Positions 13,661 through 20,996 of a stretch of DNA of 26,665 nt are shown one piece after another. Every line of letters begins with the position of its first letter. The stretch's first letter is position 1. The stretch lies in contig NZ_JBGFGN010000112.1 in NCBI RefSeq assembly GCF_041224595.1, forward strand, positions 1-26,665. The letters run 5' to 3'. Origin of the DNA: Donghicola sp041224595 (lineage in GTDB: Bacteria; Pseudomonadota; Alphaproteobacteria; Rhodobacterales; Rhodobacteraceae). Made by a program: the position numbers and the translations under genes. The notes under the pieces are model-generated. The model searched no databases. It saw only the letters and a list, made by a program, of their open reading frames with translations, and was not told where the DNA came from.

Positions 13661-15484
13661 ATGACGATTCCTTTGACAGATATCTCGGCTTTTCTCGGTG
13701 GACTGCACCCCTATGACGGTCTGACCGAAGCCGAACGAGAAACGCTGGCGGCGGCGATAGAGGTGCAGACCCTGCCCCAAGGCGCGACCATCTACCGTCA
13801 TGGGCAGCCGCTCGACGGGCTGTATATCGTGTGGTCCGGCACGGTCGAGGTCGTGGACGCCAACGACATTCCCGTGTCCATTCTGGGCCCCCGCAATTCT
13901 TTTGCCGAACGTGGCCTCTTGCGCGAAGGCGTGGCTGTGACCACTGCCACCGCAACCGAACAAACCGTTCTGCTGATGCTCCCCAAAATGCAGTTCGCGG
14001 AACTGATCCACGACCATCAGGTCGCCCGCCGTTTCTTTGACCGCTCGCGCACCCCCGCCCCGCGCGGCAGCGATCTGGCCACCAGCCGGGTCGAAACGAT
14101 CATGCACCCCTCGGCCTATTTCTGTATGCCGGGTACCACGGTACAGGATGCCGCCCGCGAGATGCGCGACCGGCATGTGTCCTGCCTCTGCGTGCTCGAG
14201 GATGATCGACTCGTTGGCATCGTCACCAACCGCGACCTGACTGACAAGGCGCTGGCCGATGGGATGGCCATCGACACCCATGTGGACAAGGTCATGACCA
14301 AGGATCCATTTACGCTGGAGCCTTCGGCGATTGGGTCAGACGTGCTGCACGCCATGATGGAGCGGCGCATCGGGCACATTCCGATCACGCGCAACGGCGC
14401 ACTGATTGGTATCGTTACGCAAACCGACTTGACCCGTTTTCAGGCGGTCAGTTCAGCAGAATTGGTGGCCGAGATCGCAGGTTCTGACAGCGCCGAAGAA
14501 ATGGCTGCCGTCACGGCCCGCATCCCGAAATTGCTGGTGCAGCTGGTGGCCGCTGGCAATCGGCACGAGGTTGTGACGCGGTTGATCACCGATGTGGCCG
14601 ACACCGCCACTCGCCGCCTGCTGGCCTTGGCCGAAGAGCAATTGGGCACGCCTCCTGTGCCTTACCTCTGGGCCGCCTGCGGCAGCCAAGGGCGCCAAGA
14701 GCAAACCGGCGTCAGCGACCAAGACAACTGCCTGATCATCGCGGACGGTGTGACCCACGACCAGATGGCGTACTTCCGGCGTCTGGCGACCTTTGTCTGC
14801 GACGGGCTGAACACATGCGGCTACGTCTATTGTCCCGGCGATATGATGGCGACTGCGGATCGCTGGTGTCAGCCTCTGTCCGTCTGGCGCGGGTACTTCG
14901 AGAACTGGATCAACAAGCCCAGCCCCGAAGCACAGATGCTGGCCAGCGTAATGTTCGACCTGCGCCCCATCGGCGGCGACACCGCGATGTTCAAGGACCT
15001 GCAACTGGACACTCTGCGCAAAGCGTCGGGCAACAGCATCTTCGTTGCACACATGATCAGCAACTCGCTGAAGCACACGCCGCCCTTGGGCCTCTTGCGC
15101 GGGTTCGCGACCATCCGCTCGGGCGAGCATAAGAATAGCATCGATCTAAAGCACAACGGCGTCGTCCCGATTGCCGACTTGGGCCGCGTTTACGCGCTGC
15201 AAGGACAGTTAACAGCCTTCAACACCCGCGCGCGTCTTGAAGGGGCCGCCGGGGCGGGGCTGATTTCTCCGTCTGGCGCGCGGGATTTGCTGGACGCCTA
15301 CGATCTGATCGCAGAAACACGACTTCAACATCAGGCCCGCCTGGTCAAAGCCGGAGAGGCACCGGACAACTTCATGTCGCCGGCCAGCCTGTCGGATCTG
15401 GAACGCAGCCACTTGCGCGACGCCTTTGTCGTCGTCAAAGGCATGCAGGCTGCAGTCGGCCATGGCAAAGGTACCTTGAGCTAA
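13661..15484 (+). CDS. cNMP-binding / CBS / DUF294 nucleotidyltransferase-like protein
   Basis: This cytoplasmic protein has 607 residues. In order: a cyclic-nucleotide-binding-like domain (about 20-120, with GATIYRHGQPLDGLYIVWSGTVEV and PRNSFAERGLL), two CBS domains (about 145-205 and 212-270, with CLCVLEDDRLVGIVTNRDL and RIGHIPITRNGALIGIVTQTDL), then DUF294 with the nucleotidyltransferase motif GSQGRQEQTGVSDQDN (341-356), similar to GlnD, and the DUF294 C-terminal helical domain (about 460-600). CBS pairs commonly sense AMP or ATP, and the cNMP domain a cyclic nucleotide. The target of the transferase is unknown. I chose the ATG at 13661, where the family start (MTIPLTDISAFLGG) begins, although no good ribosome-binding site is visible; an in-frame ATG at 13598 reads through the terminators. 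Confidence 0.9.
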   Translation: MTIPLTDISAFLGGLHPYDGLTEAERETLAAAIEVQTLPQGATIYRHGQPLDGLYIVWSGTVEVVDANDIPVSILGPRNSFAERGLLREGVAVTTATATEQTVLLMLPKMQFAELIHDHQVARRFFDRSRTPAPRGSDLATSRVETIMHPSAYFCMPGTTVQDAAREMRDRHVSCLCVLEDDRLVGIVTNRDLTDKALADGMAIDTHVDKVMTKDPFTLEPSAIGSDVLHAMMERRIGHIPITRNGALIGIVTQTDLTRFQAVSSAELVAEIAGSDSAEEMAAVTARIPKLLVQLVAAGNRHEVVTRLITDVADTATRRLLALAEEQLGTPPVPYLWAACGSQGRQEQTGVSDQDNCLIIADGVTHDQMAYFRRLATFVCDGLNTCGYVYCPGDMMATADRWCQPLSVWRGYFENWINKPSPEAQMLASVMFDLRPIGGDTAMFKDLQLDTLRKASGNSIFVAHMISNSLKHTPPLGLLRGFATIRSGEHKNSIDLKHNGVVPIADLGRVYALQGQLTAFNTRARLEGAAGAGLISPSGARDLLDAYDLIAETRLQHQARLVKAGEAPDNFMSPASLSDLERSHLRDAFVVVKGMQAAVGHGKGTLS

Positions 15485-15515
15485 GGACTACACCGCTTCT
15501 TGGGGAGGAAAGCGC

Positions 15516-16037
15516 ATGTTTTGGGGATTTATCGCAGTCATCGTCGCCGGCATCGGTGGCGCTGGCATCTCGATTATTCTAGGGAAAATCACCAAGGGGC
15601 GAACGCCGAAATGGCTCACGCCCTTTGCGGCGGCCTTTGCGATGCTGGTGACAACAATCAGCAACGAATACCTGTGGTATGACCAGAGCACAACGAACCT
15701 GAAACCGGGCGTCGCGGTGGTCAGCACCATCGAAAGCAGCGCGTTCTACCGCCCGTGGACCTATCTCTTTCCGATCACCGACCGCTTTGCCGCGCTCGAC
15801 ACCAATAGCCTGACAGCCCATCCGTCGGGCCAAGATCGCGTGGTGGGCGACCTGTATTTCTTTGCCCGTTGGGAGAACACCCAGCGACTGCAAATTTTGT
15901 TCGACTGCGCCAGCGGCGGCACCTTGCCTATGGTGCCGGGCGAAACCTATGACGACGTGACCGAGGCCGATTTTGCCAATCCCGATGGCGACGAACAGAT
16001 GGTCACTCTGGCCTGTCAGAATGTGGGGGCACAGTGA
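15516..16037 (+). CDS. Small membrane protein of unknown function
   Basis: The protein has 173 residues with two N-terminal hydrophobic segments (about 3-24 and 36-53, the second with PFAAAFAMLVTTISNEYLWYD) and a soluble part of about 115 residues that probably faces the periplasm (FYRPWTYLFPITDRFAALD, QDRVVGDLYFFARWENTQRLQILFDCASG). I do not recognise the family. GGGGAGGA 8 bases upstream supports the ATG. It starts 31 bases after the DUF294 gene and its stop overlaps the ATG of the exonuclease by one base (TGATG), so it belongs to that unit and may form a membrane complex with it. Confidence 0.75.
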   Translation: MFWGFIAVIVAGIGGAGISIILGKITKGRTPKWLTPFAAAFAMLVTTISNEYLWYDQSTTNLKPGVAVVSTIESSAFYRPWTYLFPITDRFAALDTNSLTAHPSGQDRVVGDLYFFARWENTQRLQILFDCASGGTLPMVPGETYDDVTEADFANPDGDEQMVTLACQNVGAQ

Positions 16038-17452
16038 TGTTCACGCACCTTGGTCTTCGTCTTCGCATCTTTCTGATGTTCTCAGCCTTTGCTGCAGCTC
16101 TCATCGCGGTGGTTTCGGTCGCGCTCTATCTGGGATGGAGGCAGTCTTTCGCTGCGCCTGACGGCTACATCACTGCCGGAATCTTTGCCGGTTTTGGCAT
16201 TCTTGGTACCTGTGTGGGCATGTGGCTCTTGTTCGACGAGAACGTCGCAAAGCCGATCCTGCGCCTGTCATCACACCTGCGCACCCGTGCCCATTCCGGT
16301 GCTGATGTCGACCTATGTCCCGAGGACGCAAAATACCTCGGTGACCTTGCGCCCGCAGCGCAGGCCATCAGCCATGTTCTGGGGACGTCCACGCTCACGC
16401 AGGCCGAAGCTGTGGCCCAAGCAACCGCGCGACTGGCGGCCGAAAGGGATCACCTGACCGCCCTACTCACCGAGATTCCCGTCGCCATGATTCTCGTGAA
16501 CCCATCCCACCAGATCGTTCTCTATGATGGGCAAGCGGCCGAGGTTCTGAACCAGATCGCCCCACCGCGAATGGGCGCGTCGATCACAGAATACCTGTCC
16601 GAGCGTGAATTGGTGAGTGCCCACGCCAAGCTGGTCAAAACCGGTCAGGAAGTTTCTTGCACCTTGCGCGGCATCCAGTGCGAACAAGAATACGATGCGA
16701 CCCTACGTCCATTGGGCGCTGGCGCGGGGTATATGATCGTGATCGACAACGCCACCGCGCTGATTTCCCCCGAGGCCAGTCGCCCGCTCACCTACGACTT
16801 TGCATTGATGGAGCGGTCTGTGGACCACGCCCATGCCGATATGCCGCTGGATGAACTAAGCTACGTGGTCTTTGACACGGAAACCACGGGCCTATTGCCC
16901 CACAAAGACGACGTGGTGCAGTTGGGGGCGATGCGCGTCTTGCGCGGGCGGATCGTCGAAGGAGAAGTGATCGACACGCTGGTTGACCCAAAACGCCCGA
17001 TCCCCGCGGCCTCGACCAAGGTGCACGGGATCAGTGATAGCATGGTCCGAGGTGCGCCCGATTTTGATAGTGTCACCAAGCGGTTTCATGCCTTCTGCAC
17101 TGGCTCTGTGATTGTGGCGCATAACGCACCCTTTGATATGGCGTTTCTGCATCGCCAGAGCAAAGAGAGCGGCCTGAATTTTAATCATCCGATTTTGGAT
17201 ACGGTCCTTGTTTCGGCGGTACTTTTTGGTGCATCGGCCAAACATACCCTGGACGCGATTTGCGAGCGGCTTGGGATCACGATCCCCGAACACCTGCGCC
17301 ATACAGCGCTCGGGGATGCGCGCGCCACGGCAGAAGTGCTCTGCGCAATGATCCCGATGCTAAAAGCGCAAGGAATGAACACATTTGGCGAAGTCATTGC
17401 AGAAACACGCAAACATGGCCGACTGTTGCAAGACCTGAACACACCCGCTTGA
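16037..17452 (+). CDS. Membrane-anchored PAS-DEDDh 3'-5' exonuclease
   Basis: The protein has 471 residues. Two transmembrane helices (about 8-32 and 42-65) are followed by a HAMP-like linker (about 66-125), a PAS-like domain (about 138-245, LLTEIPVAMILVNPSHQIVLYDGQAAEVL) and a C-terminal DnaQ/PolC-type exonuclease domain (about 270-450). The catalytic DEDDh set is complete: Asp280 and Glu282 in FDTETTG, Asp367 in AHNAPFDMAFL, and His422 with Asp427 in HTALGDARA. The front half looks like a sensor kinase with its kinase replaced by a nuclease. The ATG at 16037 overlaps the preceding stop; a GTG at 16034 is less likely. The nucleic acid or nucleotide substrate is unknown; a free-nucleotide or short oligonucleotide substrate would fit the neighbours but is inference. 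Confidence 0.9.
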   Translation: MFTHLGLRLRIFLMFSAFAAALIAVVSVALYLGWRQSFAAPDGYITAGIFAGFGILGTCVGMWLLFDENVAKPILRLSSHLRTRAHSGADVDLCPEDAKYLGDLAPAAQAISHVLGTSTLTQAEAVAQATARLAAERDHLTALLTEIPVAMILVNPSHQIVLYDGQAAEVLNQIAPPRMGASITEYLSERELVSAHAKLVKTGQEVSCTLRGIQCEQEYDATLRPLGAGAGYMIVIDNATALISPEASRPLTYDFALMERSVDHAHADMPLDELSYVVFDTETTGLLPHKDDVVQLGAMRVLRGRIVEGEVIDTLVDPKRPIPAASTKVHGISDSMVRGAPDFDSVTKRFHAFCTGSVIVAHNAPFDMAFLHRQSKESGLNFNHPILDTVLVSAVLFGASAKHTLDAICERLGITIPEHLRHTALGDARATAEVLCAMIPMLKAQGMNTFGEVIAETRKHGRLLQDLNTPA

Positions 17453-17499
17453 TCGCCATTCGTCAGAAATCTGGAAACAAAGGGTACCGCTCTGATTTT

Positions 17500-17527
17500 G
17501 TTCTGCTATCTCTTGGGGTAGCGGAAC
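17500..17527. promoter_or_regulatory. Inverted repeat upstream of the DUF1045 gene
   Basis: GTTCTGCTA (17500-17508) and TAGCGGAAC (17519-17527) are inverted copies with one mismatch (a U-G pair in RNA) and a 10-base spacer. The element lies between the exonuclease stop and the DUF1045 start, where it could be an operator or a weak terminator. There is no T-run after it. Confidence 0.35.
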
Positions 17528-17549
17528 AGCACCGAACACGGGGAGCGCC

Positions 17550-18230
17550 ATGCAAGGTTTCAAGCGCTACGCGATCTACTATGCGCCCGAGGCGACGCGC
17601 TTTGCCGAGTTTGGAAAGCGGTGGCTTGGCTGGGACCCTGTGGCGGGTTGCGACATTCCCCATCCCCCTTACGGTCTGCCGATGGATGACATCACGCGCA
17701 CCCCGCGCAAGTACGGGTTCCATGGGACAATAAAGCCCCCGTTTCGACTGGCTCGGGGAGTCGACATTGGTGCCCTTCATGCCGCCGCAACCGCATTGAT
17801 GGCCGGCATGAGTACCGTTCGCGTCGAAGGATTGAAACTGACGCGTATTGGCGGCTTTCTGGCCTTGGTGCCCGAGGGTGACACAGCCGAGTTGCGCGCC
17901 ATGGCCTCCAAAGTGGTCAAGGCGTTGGACGCCTTCCGTGCGCCACTGACCGATGCCGATATTGCCCGGCGCAATCCGGCACGCCTGTCTGAAACCCAAC
18001 TCGACCTGCTGCACCGCTGGGGATACCCTTATGTCATGGAGGAATTCCGGTTCCACCTGACACTCACCAGCCGCGTGAGCCCCGAACTTGCGGAGCAAAC
18101 CCGCCTGGTTCTAGAAGATACCCTGCCCGAGGTTTTGCCGCGCCCCTTGAAAATTCGATCCCTCTGTCTCTTTGGAGAGGCAGATGACGGACGCTTTCAT
18201 ATGTTACACCGGTATCCATTCCGGGGCTAA
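17550..18230 (+). CDS. DUF1045 protein, 2H-phosphoesterase-like, phosphonate-associated
   Basis: The protein has 226 residues and fits the DUF1045 family (putative phosphonate metabolism protein) as I remember it: MQGFKRYAIYYAPE, FGKRWLGWDP, and ending FHMLHRYPF. The two HxT motifs of 2H phosphoesterases are present, His58-x-Thr60 in YGFHGTIKPPF and His169-x-Thr171 in FRFHLTLT. The family is usually found in C-P lyase (phn) operons and may act on a cyclic ribose phosphate. GGGAG 6 bases upstream supports the ATG. The PhnM-like gene follows after 103 bases, but no phnG-L genes are in the window. Confidence 0.88.
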   Translation: MQGFKRYAIYYAPEATRFAEFGKRWLGWDPVAGCDIPHPPYGLPMDDITRTPRKYGFHGTIKPPFRLARGVDIGALHAAATALMAGMSTVRVEGLKLTRIGGFLALVPEGDTAELRAMASKVVKALDAFRAPLTDADIARRNPARLSETQLDLLHRWGYPYVMEEFRFHLTLTSRVSPELAEQTRLVLEDTLPEVLPRPLKIRSLCLFGEADDGRFHMLHRYPFRG

Positions 18231-18265
18231 AATTGCCCTGATTTTCAGCCCATTTTGCAAATAGT

Positions 18266-18284
18266 GGGCACGTGTCACATGCCC
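18266..18284. promoter_or_regulatory. 19-base palindrome upstream of the PhnM-like gene
   Basis: GGGCACGTGTCACATGCCC (18266-18284) reads nearly the same on both strands, with 16 of 19 positions symmetric. It lies 49 bases before the ATG of the PhnM-like gene, a typical place for a dimeric repressor. It does not resemble the PhnF site I know. Confidence 0.4.
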
Positions 18285-18333
18285 GAAACATATTTGGACT
18301 ACCACGTTCGGAACAATTAATCCGAGCAGAGCG

Positions 18334-19560
18334 ATGACCCGTCTTCTTCCGCCTTTGCGCCTTGTTGGCGCAACTACATTGCGCGACGGCGCACTACAGT
18401 CCAGATCGGTGGCGATCGCGGATGGTCGGATCACACATGGTCCTCTGCCCGAAGTCGACCTGACCGGTTACTATGTCTTGCCCGGAATGATCGACCTGCA
18501 TGGCAGCGCCTTCGGGCGTCATCTTGCACCACAGCCAACCGCGCAGTTCGATCCAAGGACCGCGCTCGCCAGCACTGACCGAGAGGCGGCCGCGAACGGT
18601 GTGACGACCGCCTATCTCTCGCACGGGTGGTCATGGCATGGCGGGATGCACGGACCTGATTTCGCCGAGACATTCATGGCCGCCCACCAGCTTTATCGAA
18701 GCGACGCACTCACTGACCTACGGGTCGCGTTGCAGTGCGAAACCCATATGGTGGATACAGCAGCCCGTTTGATGGCGGCAGTTCGGCGGTATGGCGTAGG
18801 ATACGTTGTGTTCCAGAATACGCTGGATGACATGCTCGAAACCCTACGCGACGAGGCCTTGGTCTCGGGTGAGTTGACCGCGCTTGATGCGGCCGGTTTG
18901 CAGGCATTTCGCCAACGCCTGCGCCGCGCTCAGGAACGGAGCCGAGAAGTCCCGCGCCACCTGTGCCGATTGGCAGAAGTCTTTGACGAGATGGGCGTTC
19001 TTTACGGCAGTAGCGGTGATCTGGACGGCGAAACCCGCGAGACATATGCGATGATCGGGGCGAAGATCTGCGAATTTCCAAGATCACGACGCTCTGCCGC
19101 CGCTGCCAAGGCGATGGGCGACCCAGTGGTTCTTTCTGCAAGTTCTGCCTTCCATTCCAGCCCTCAAAAGAGCCGCGTCTCAGCGATTGAGCTTGTAAAA
19201 CAGCAGACCTGTGACGCACTTGCCTCTGACTTCTACTACCCCTCTCTACTGAAGGCCGTGTGGATGCTGGTGGACAATCATGGTGTAAGCCTGCCCGCTG
19301 CATGGTCTTTGGTCTCCGAGAGACCTGCCGACATCATGCGACTGCCAGATCGCGGCATCATCGCGAGGGGTCGCCGCGCGGATCTGGTTATTGTCAATCG
19401 AGAGACCCGCATGATCGAAGCGACTATCGTCGGCGGTCGGCTTGCCTTTCTTGCTGGCGAGGCCGGCGCGCGTTTCCTTAGCCACGGCACGTTGCCCCAA
19501 GCGGCAGCCCTCCATGCTGCAAAAACAGTCATGCGCCCACATCACCAGCCAAGAAATTAA
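18334..19560 (+). CDS. phnM: PhnM-like amidohydrolase
   Basis: The protein has 408 residues and is related to alpha-D-ribose 1-methylphosphonate 5-triphosphate diphosphatase (PhnM), which removes PPi in the C-P lyase pathway. Related blocks are YYVLPGMIDLHGSAFGRHLAPQP, the region AANGVTTAYLSHGWSWHGG, GAKICEFPRSRRSAAAAKAMGDPVV, and CDALASDFYYPSLLKA near the C-terminal metal Asp. The expected metal motif near His56 differs: PhnM proteins I know have LHTD or IHGD here, while this one has LHGS, so an Asp is replaced by Ser58. The middle part (SASSAFHSSPQKSRVS) also differs from the usual GAPNVVRGGSHSGN. It may be a divergent paralogue with another substrate. It follows the DUF1045 gene. Confidence 0.8.
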   Translation: MTRLLPPLRLVGATTLRDGALQSRSVAIADGRITHGPLPEVDLTGYYVLPGMIDLHGSAFGRHLAPQPTAQFDPRTALASTDREAAANGVTTAYLSHGWSWHGGMHGPDFAETFMAAHQLYRSDALTDLRVALQCETHMVDTAARLMAAVRRYGVGYVVFQNTLDDMLETLRDEALVSGELTALDAAGLQAFRQRLRRAQERSREVPRHLCRLAEVFDEMGVLYGSSGDLDGETRETYAMIGAKICEFPRSRRSAAAAKAMGDPVVLSASSAFHSSPQKSRVSAIELVKQQTCDALASDFYYPSLLKAVWMLVDNHGVSLPAAWSLVSERPADIMRLPDRGIIARGRRADLVIVNRETRMIEATIVGGRLAFLAGEAGARFLSHGTLPQAAALHAAKTVMRPHHQPRN

Positions 19561-19575
19561 CGCATCTTCACAATT

Positions 19576-19600
19576 CCTCTCGATTGCGAGAGGTCTTTCT
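19576..19600 (+). terminator. Stem-loop directly after the PhnM-like gene
   Basis: CCTCTCG (19576-19582) and CGAGAGG (19587-19593) form a perfect 7-bp stem with the loop ATTG, followed by TCTTTCT. It starts 16 bases after the stop codon, so a moderate terminator for the PhnM-like transcript is likely. Confidence 0.55.
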
Positions 19601-19643
19601 GGTATAGTGTTTATATACTTAAGGGTATTTTATAACCAAAGAC

Positions 19644-19669
19644 GGGCGGCGATTTTGCCGCCCTTTTTT
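19644..19669 (+). terminator. Strong rho-independent terminator
   Basis: GGGCGGC (19644-19650) and GCCGCCC (19657-19663) with loop GATTTT, followed by six T (19664-19669), form the most canonical terminator in the window. It lies 84 bases after the PhnM-like gene and behind a first stem-loop; a short transcript starting in between is possible. Confidence 0.85.
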
Positions 19670-20253
19670 GTCTTTGACCGAACTCAGTTAGAACATGAGC
19701 CATAGACTGCGAACATGATCGCAGGTCGTTTTTGCAATTTTACGAGCATATATCGACCGACTGCTATGCGGCCACCGGCACTTAAAATGTCTGATGTTAT
19801 GAGAAGTGTCATGCCTCTCATGTAAATTCTACCAACAATAATGAAGGAGACCGCCACCCACTTTCTGCATCGCAGCACGTCTTGCTGGACGTTGGCACCC
19901 CAGGCAATGCGCGCCGCGAATAGGAAGGTGGGAGGATATTGTAAGTTCTGTTGACTATAATTGACGCAGCCATAGCAGAAACCTCGATCCGCCCCGATCG
20001 AGCAAAATGCAAAGCAGCACCGCAAAAACAGGCGCCACCTTCGAAGAAAATTCTGCCAGCGATCCGAGGAAATTCAAGCGCAAGACTGGTTTCTAAACAC
20101 ACAGGGATTACCTGCATTCTGCCGCGCGGCCGCGAATCATATGGACCCCTTCTTGAGCCCCTCTCAAAACTTTGGGCGTCTTGAAGGAAATTGGTCGAAT
20201 TCTGGCGTGAAACGTGGTTTGAGCGCGATGCAAGTGAACCAAAGGGACTACTG

Positions 20254-20766
20254 ATGGCCGATGTCACGACTTTGAATGGATTTACGCCGACTCCAGATCG
20301 TCAGCGGGATTTCAGAAACGTGCTTGGATGCTTCGGAACTGGGGTCACCGTGGTTACCTGCATGACCGATGATGGCCCCATGGGGATCACGGCGAACAGT
20401 TTTAGTGCTGTCTCTTTGGAGCCACCGCTCGTGCTATGGTGTCCGGCGCATTCTTCTAACCGGTATTCTGGTTTCGCCAAGGCAAAGCACTACGGGATTC
20501 ATGTTCTCTCGTCGGATCAAATGGACCTTGGCCTTGCCTTTGCGAAGGACGGCTATGCGTTCGACCATTGCGCATGGACACAGAACGAATTTGGCGTTCC
20601 CGTGCTCACTGAAACCCTCGCGCGGTTCGAGTGCGAGGCTTATGATCTGCACCAAGCCGGGGATCATGCCATCGCCATCGGCCGTGTTCTGCGCGCACAT
20701 GCTGCATCAGGGTCGCCTTTGCTCTTCACCCAAGGGGACTATGGCACGTTTGCGCCCTTCGAGTGA
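20254..20766 (+). CDS. Flavin reductase family protein (FMN-binding split barrel)
   Basis: The protein has 170 residues. Family signatures are FRNVLGCFGTGVTVVTCMTDDGPMGITANSFSAVSLEPPLVLWCP at the FMN-binding N-terminal half, SSNRYSGFAKAKHYGIHVLS, and a C-terminal GDHAIAIGRVLRA with FTQGDYGTF. Members use NAD(P)H to reduce FMN for a partner monooxygenase, or bind flavin in other roles. The start at 20254 follows AAAGGGA; the frame is open to 20191 but the added residues are not family-like. No partner oxygenase is adjacent, so the partner is unknown. Confidence 0.9.
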   Translation: MADVTTLNGFTPTPDRQRDFRNVLGCFGTGVTVVTCMTDDGPMGITANSFSAVSLEPPLVLWCPAHSSNRYSGFAKAKHYGIHVLSSDQMDLGLAFAKDGYAFDHCAWTQNEFGVPVLTETLARFECEAYDLHQAGDHAIAIGRVLRAHAASGSPLLFTQGDYGTFAPFE

Positions 20767-20855
20767 GAAGTGCGGATCGCCTAAATTATAGACCACGATT
20801 TACGCGCTATGGTCAAAACCTGTGCAGAAGTGCATTTACAATACGCCCATTTTTT

Positions 20856-20904
20856 GATCACACCGGCATTATTTTAGATCACTTTGGTGGCACTTTTCAG
20901 ATCA
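20856..20904. promoter_or_regulatory. Phased GATCA repeats upstream of amtB
   Basis: GATCA occurs at 20856-20860, 20877-20881 and 20900-20904, so the copies start 21 and 23 bases apart, about two helical turns. The middle and last copies are part of AGATCA, and the first two share GATCAC. They lie 93-141 bases before the amtB ATG. A cooperative binding site is possible. Confidence 0.3.
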
Positions 20905-20996
20905 GCTAGTTTTTACGCTACCATTATCGAATTTGCCCCTTTCTTCCTCAGAATATGAACGTATGCCTCCCGCAACCAAACGCAGGAGGAATTGAA

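Larger units (their letters stand above)
19561..20253. other. Long gap without a recognisable gene
   Basis: I see no convincing gene between the PhnM-like stop and the flavin reductase ATG. The short open frames on both strands have poor codon use and no family resemblance. The first 110 bases contain two stem-loops, CCTCTCG/CGAGAGG at 19576-19593 and the strong terminator at 19644-19669, with a possible extended -10 (TGGTATAGT, 19600-19608) between them. The rest (about 19670-20240) is mixed, more AT-rich at its start, and may be decayed coding sequence or the regulatory region of the flavin reductase. Confidence 0.5.

Noticed and set aside
19951..20184. Short open frame in the gap before the flavin reductase
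   Set aside because: No ribosome-binding site, no family resemblance, and codon use unlike the neighbouring genes.
20886..20905. TGGCAC upstream of amtB as a sigma-54 promoter
   Set aside because: The TGGCAC is there, but the required TTGC element five bases later is missing (AGATC instead).
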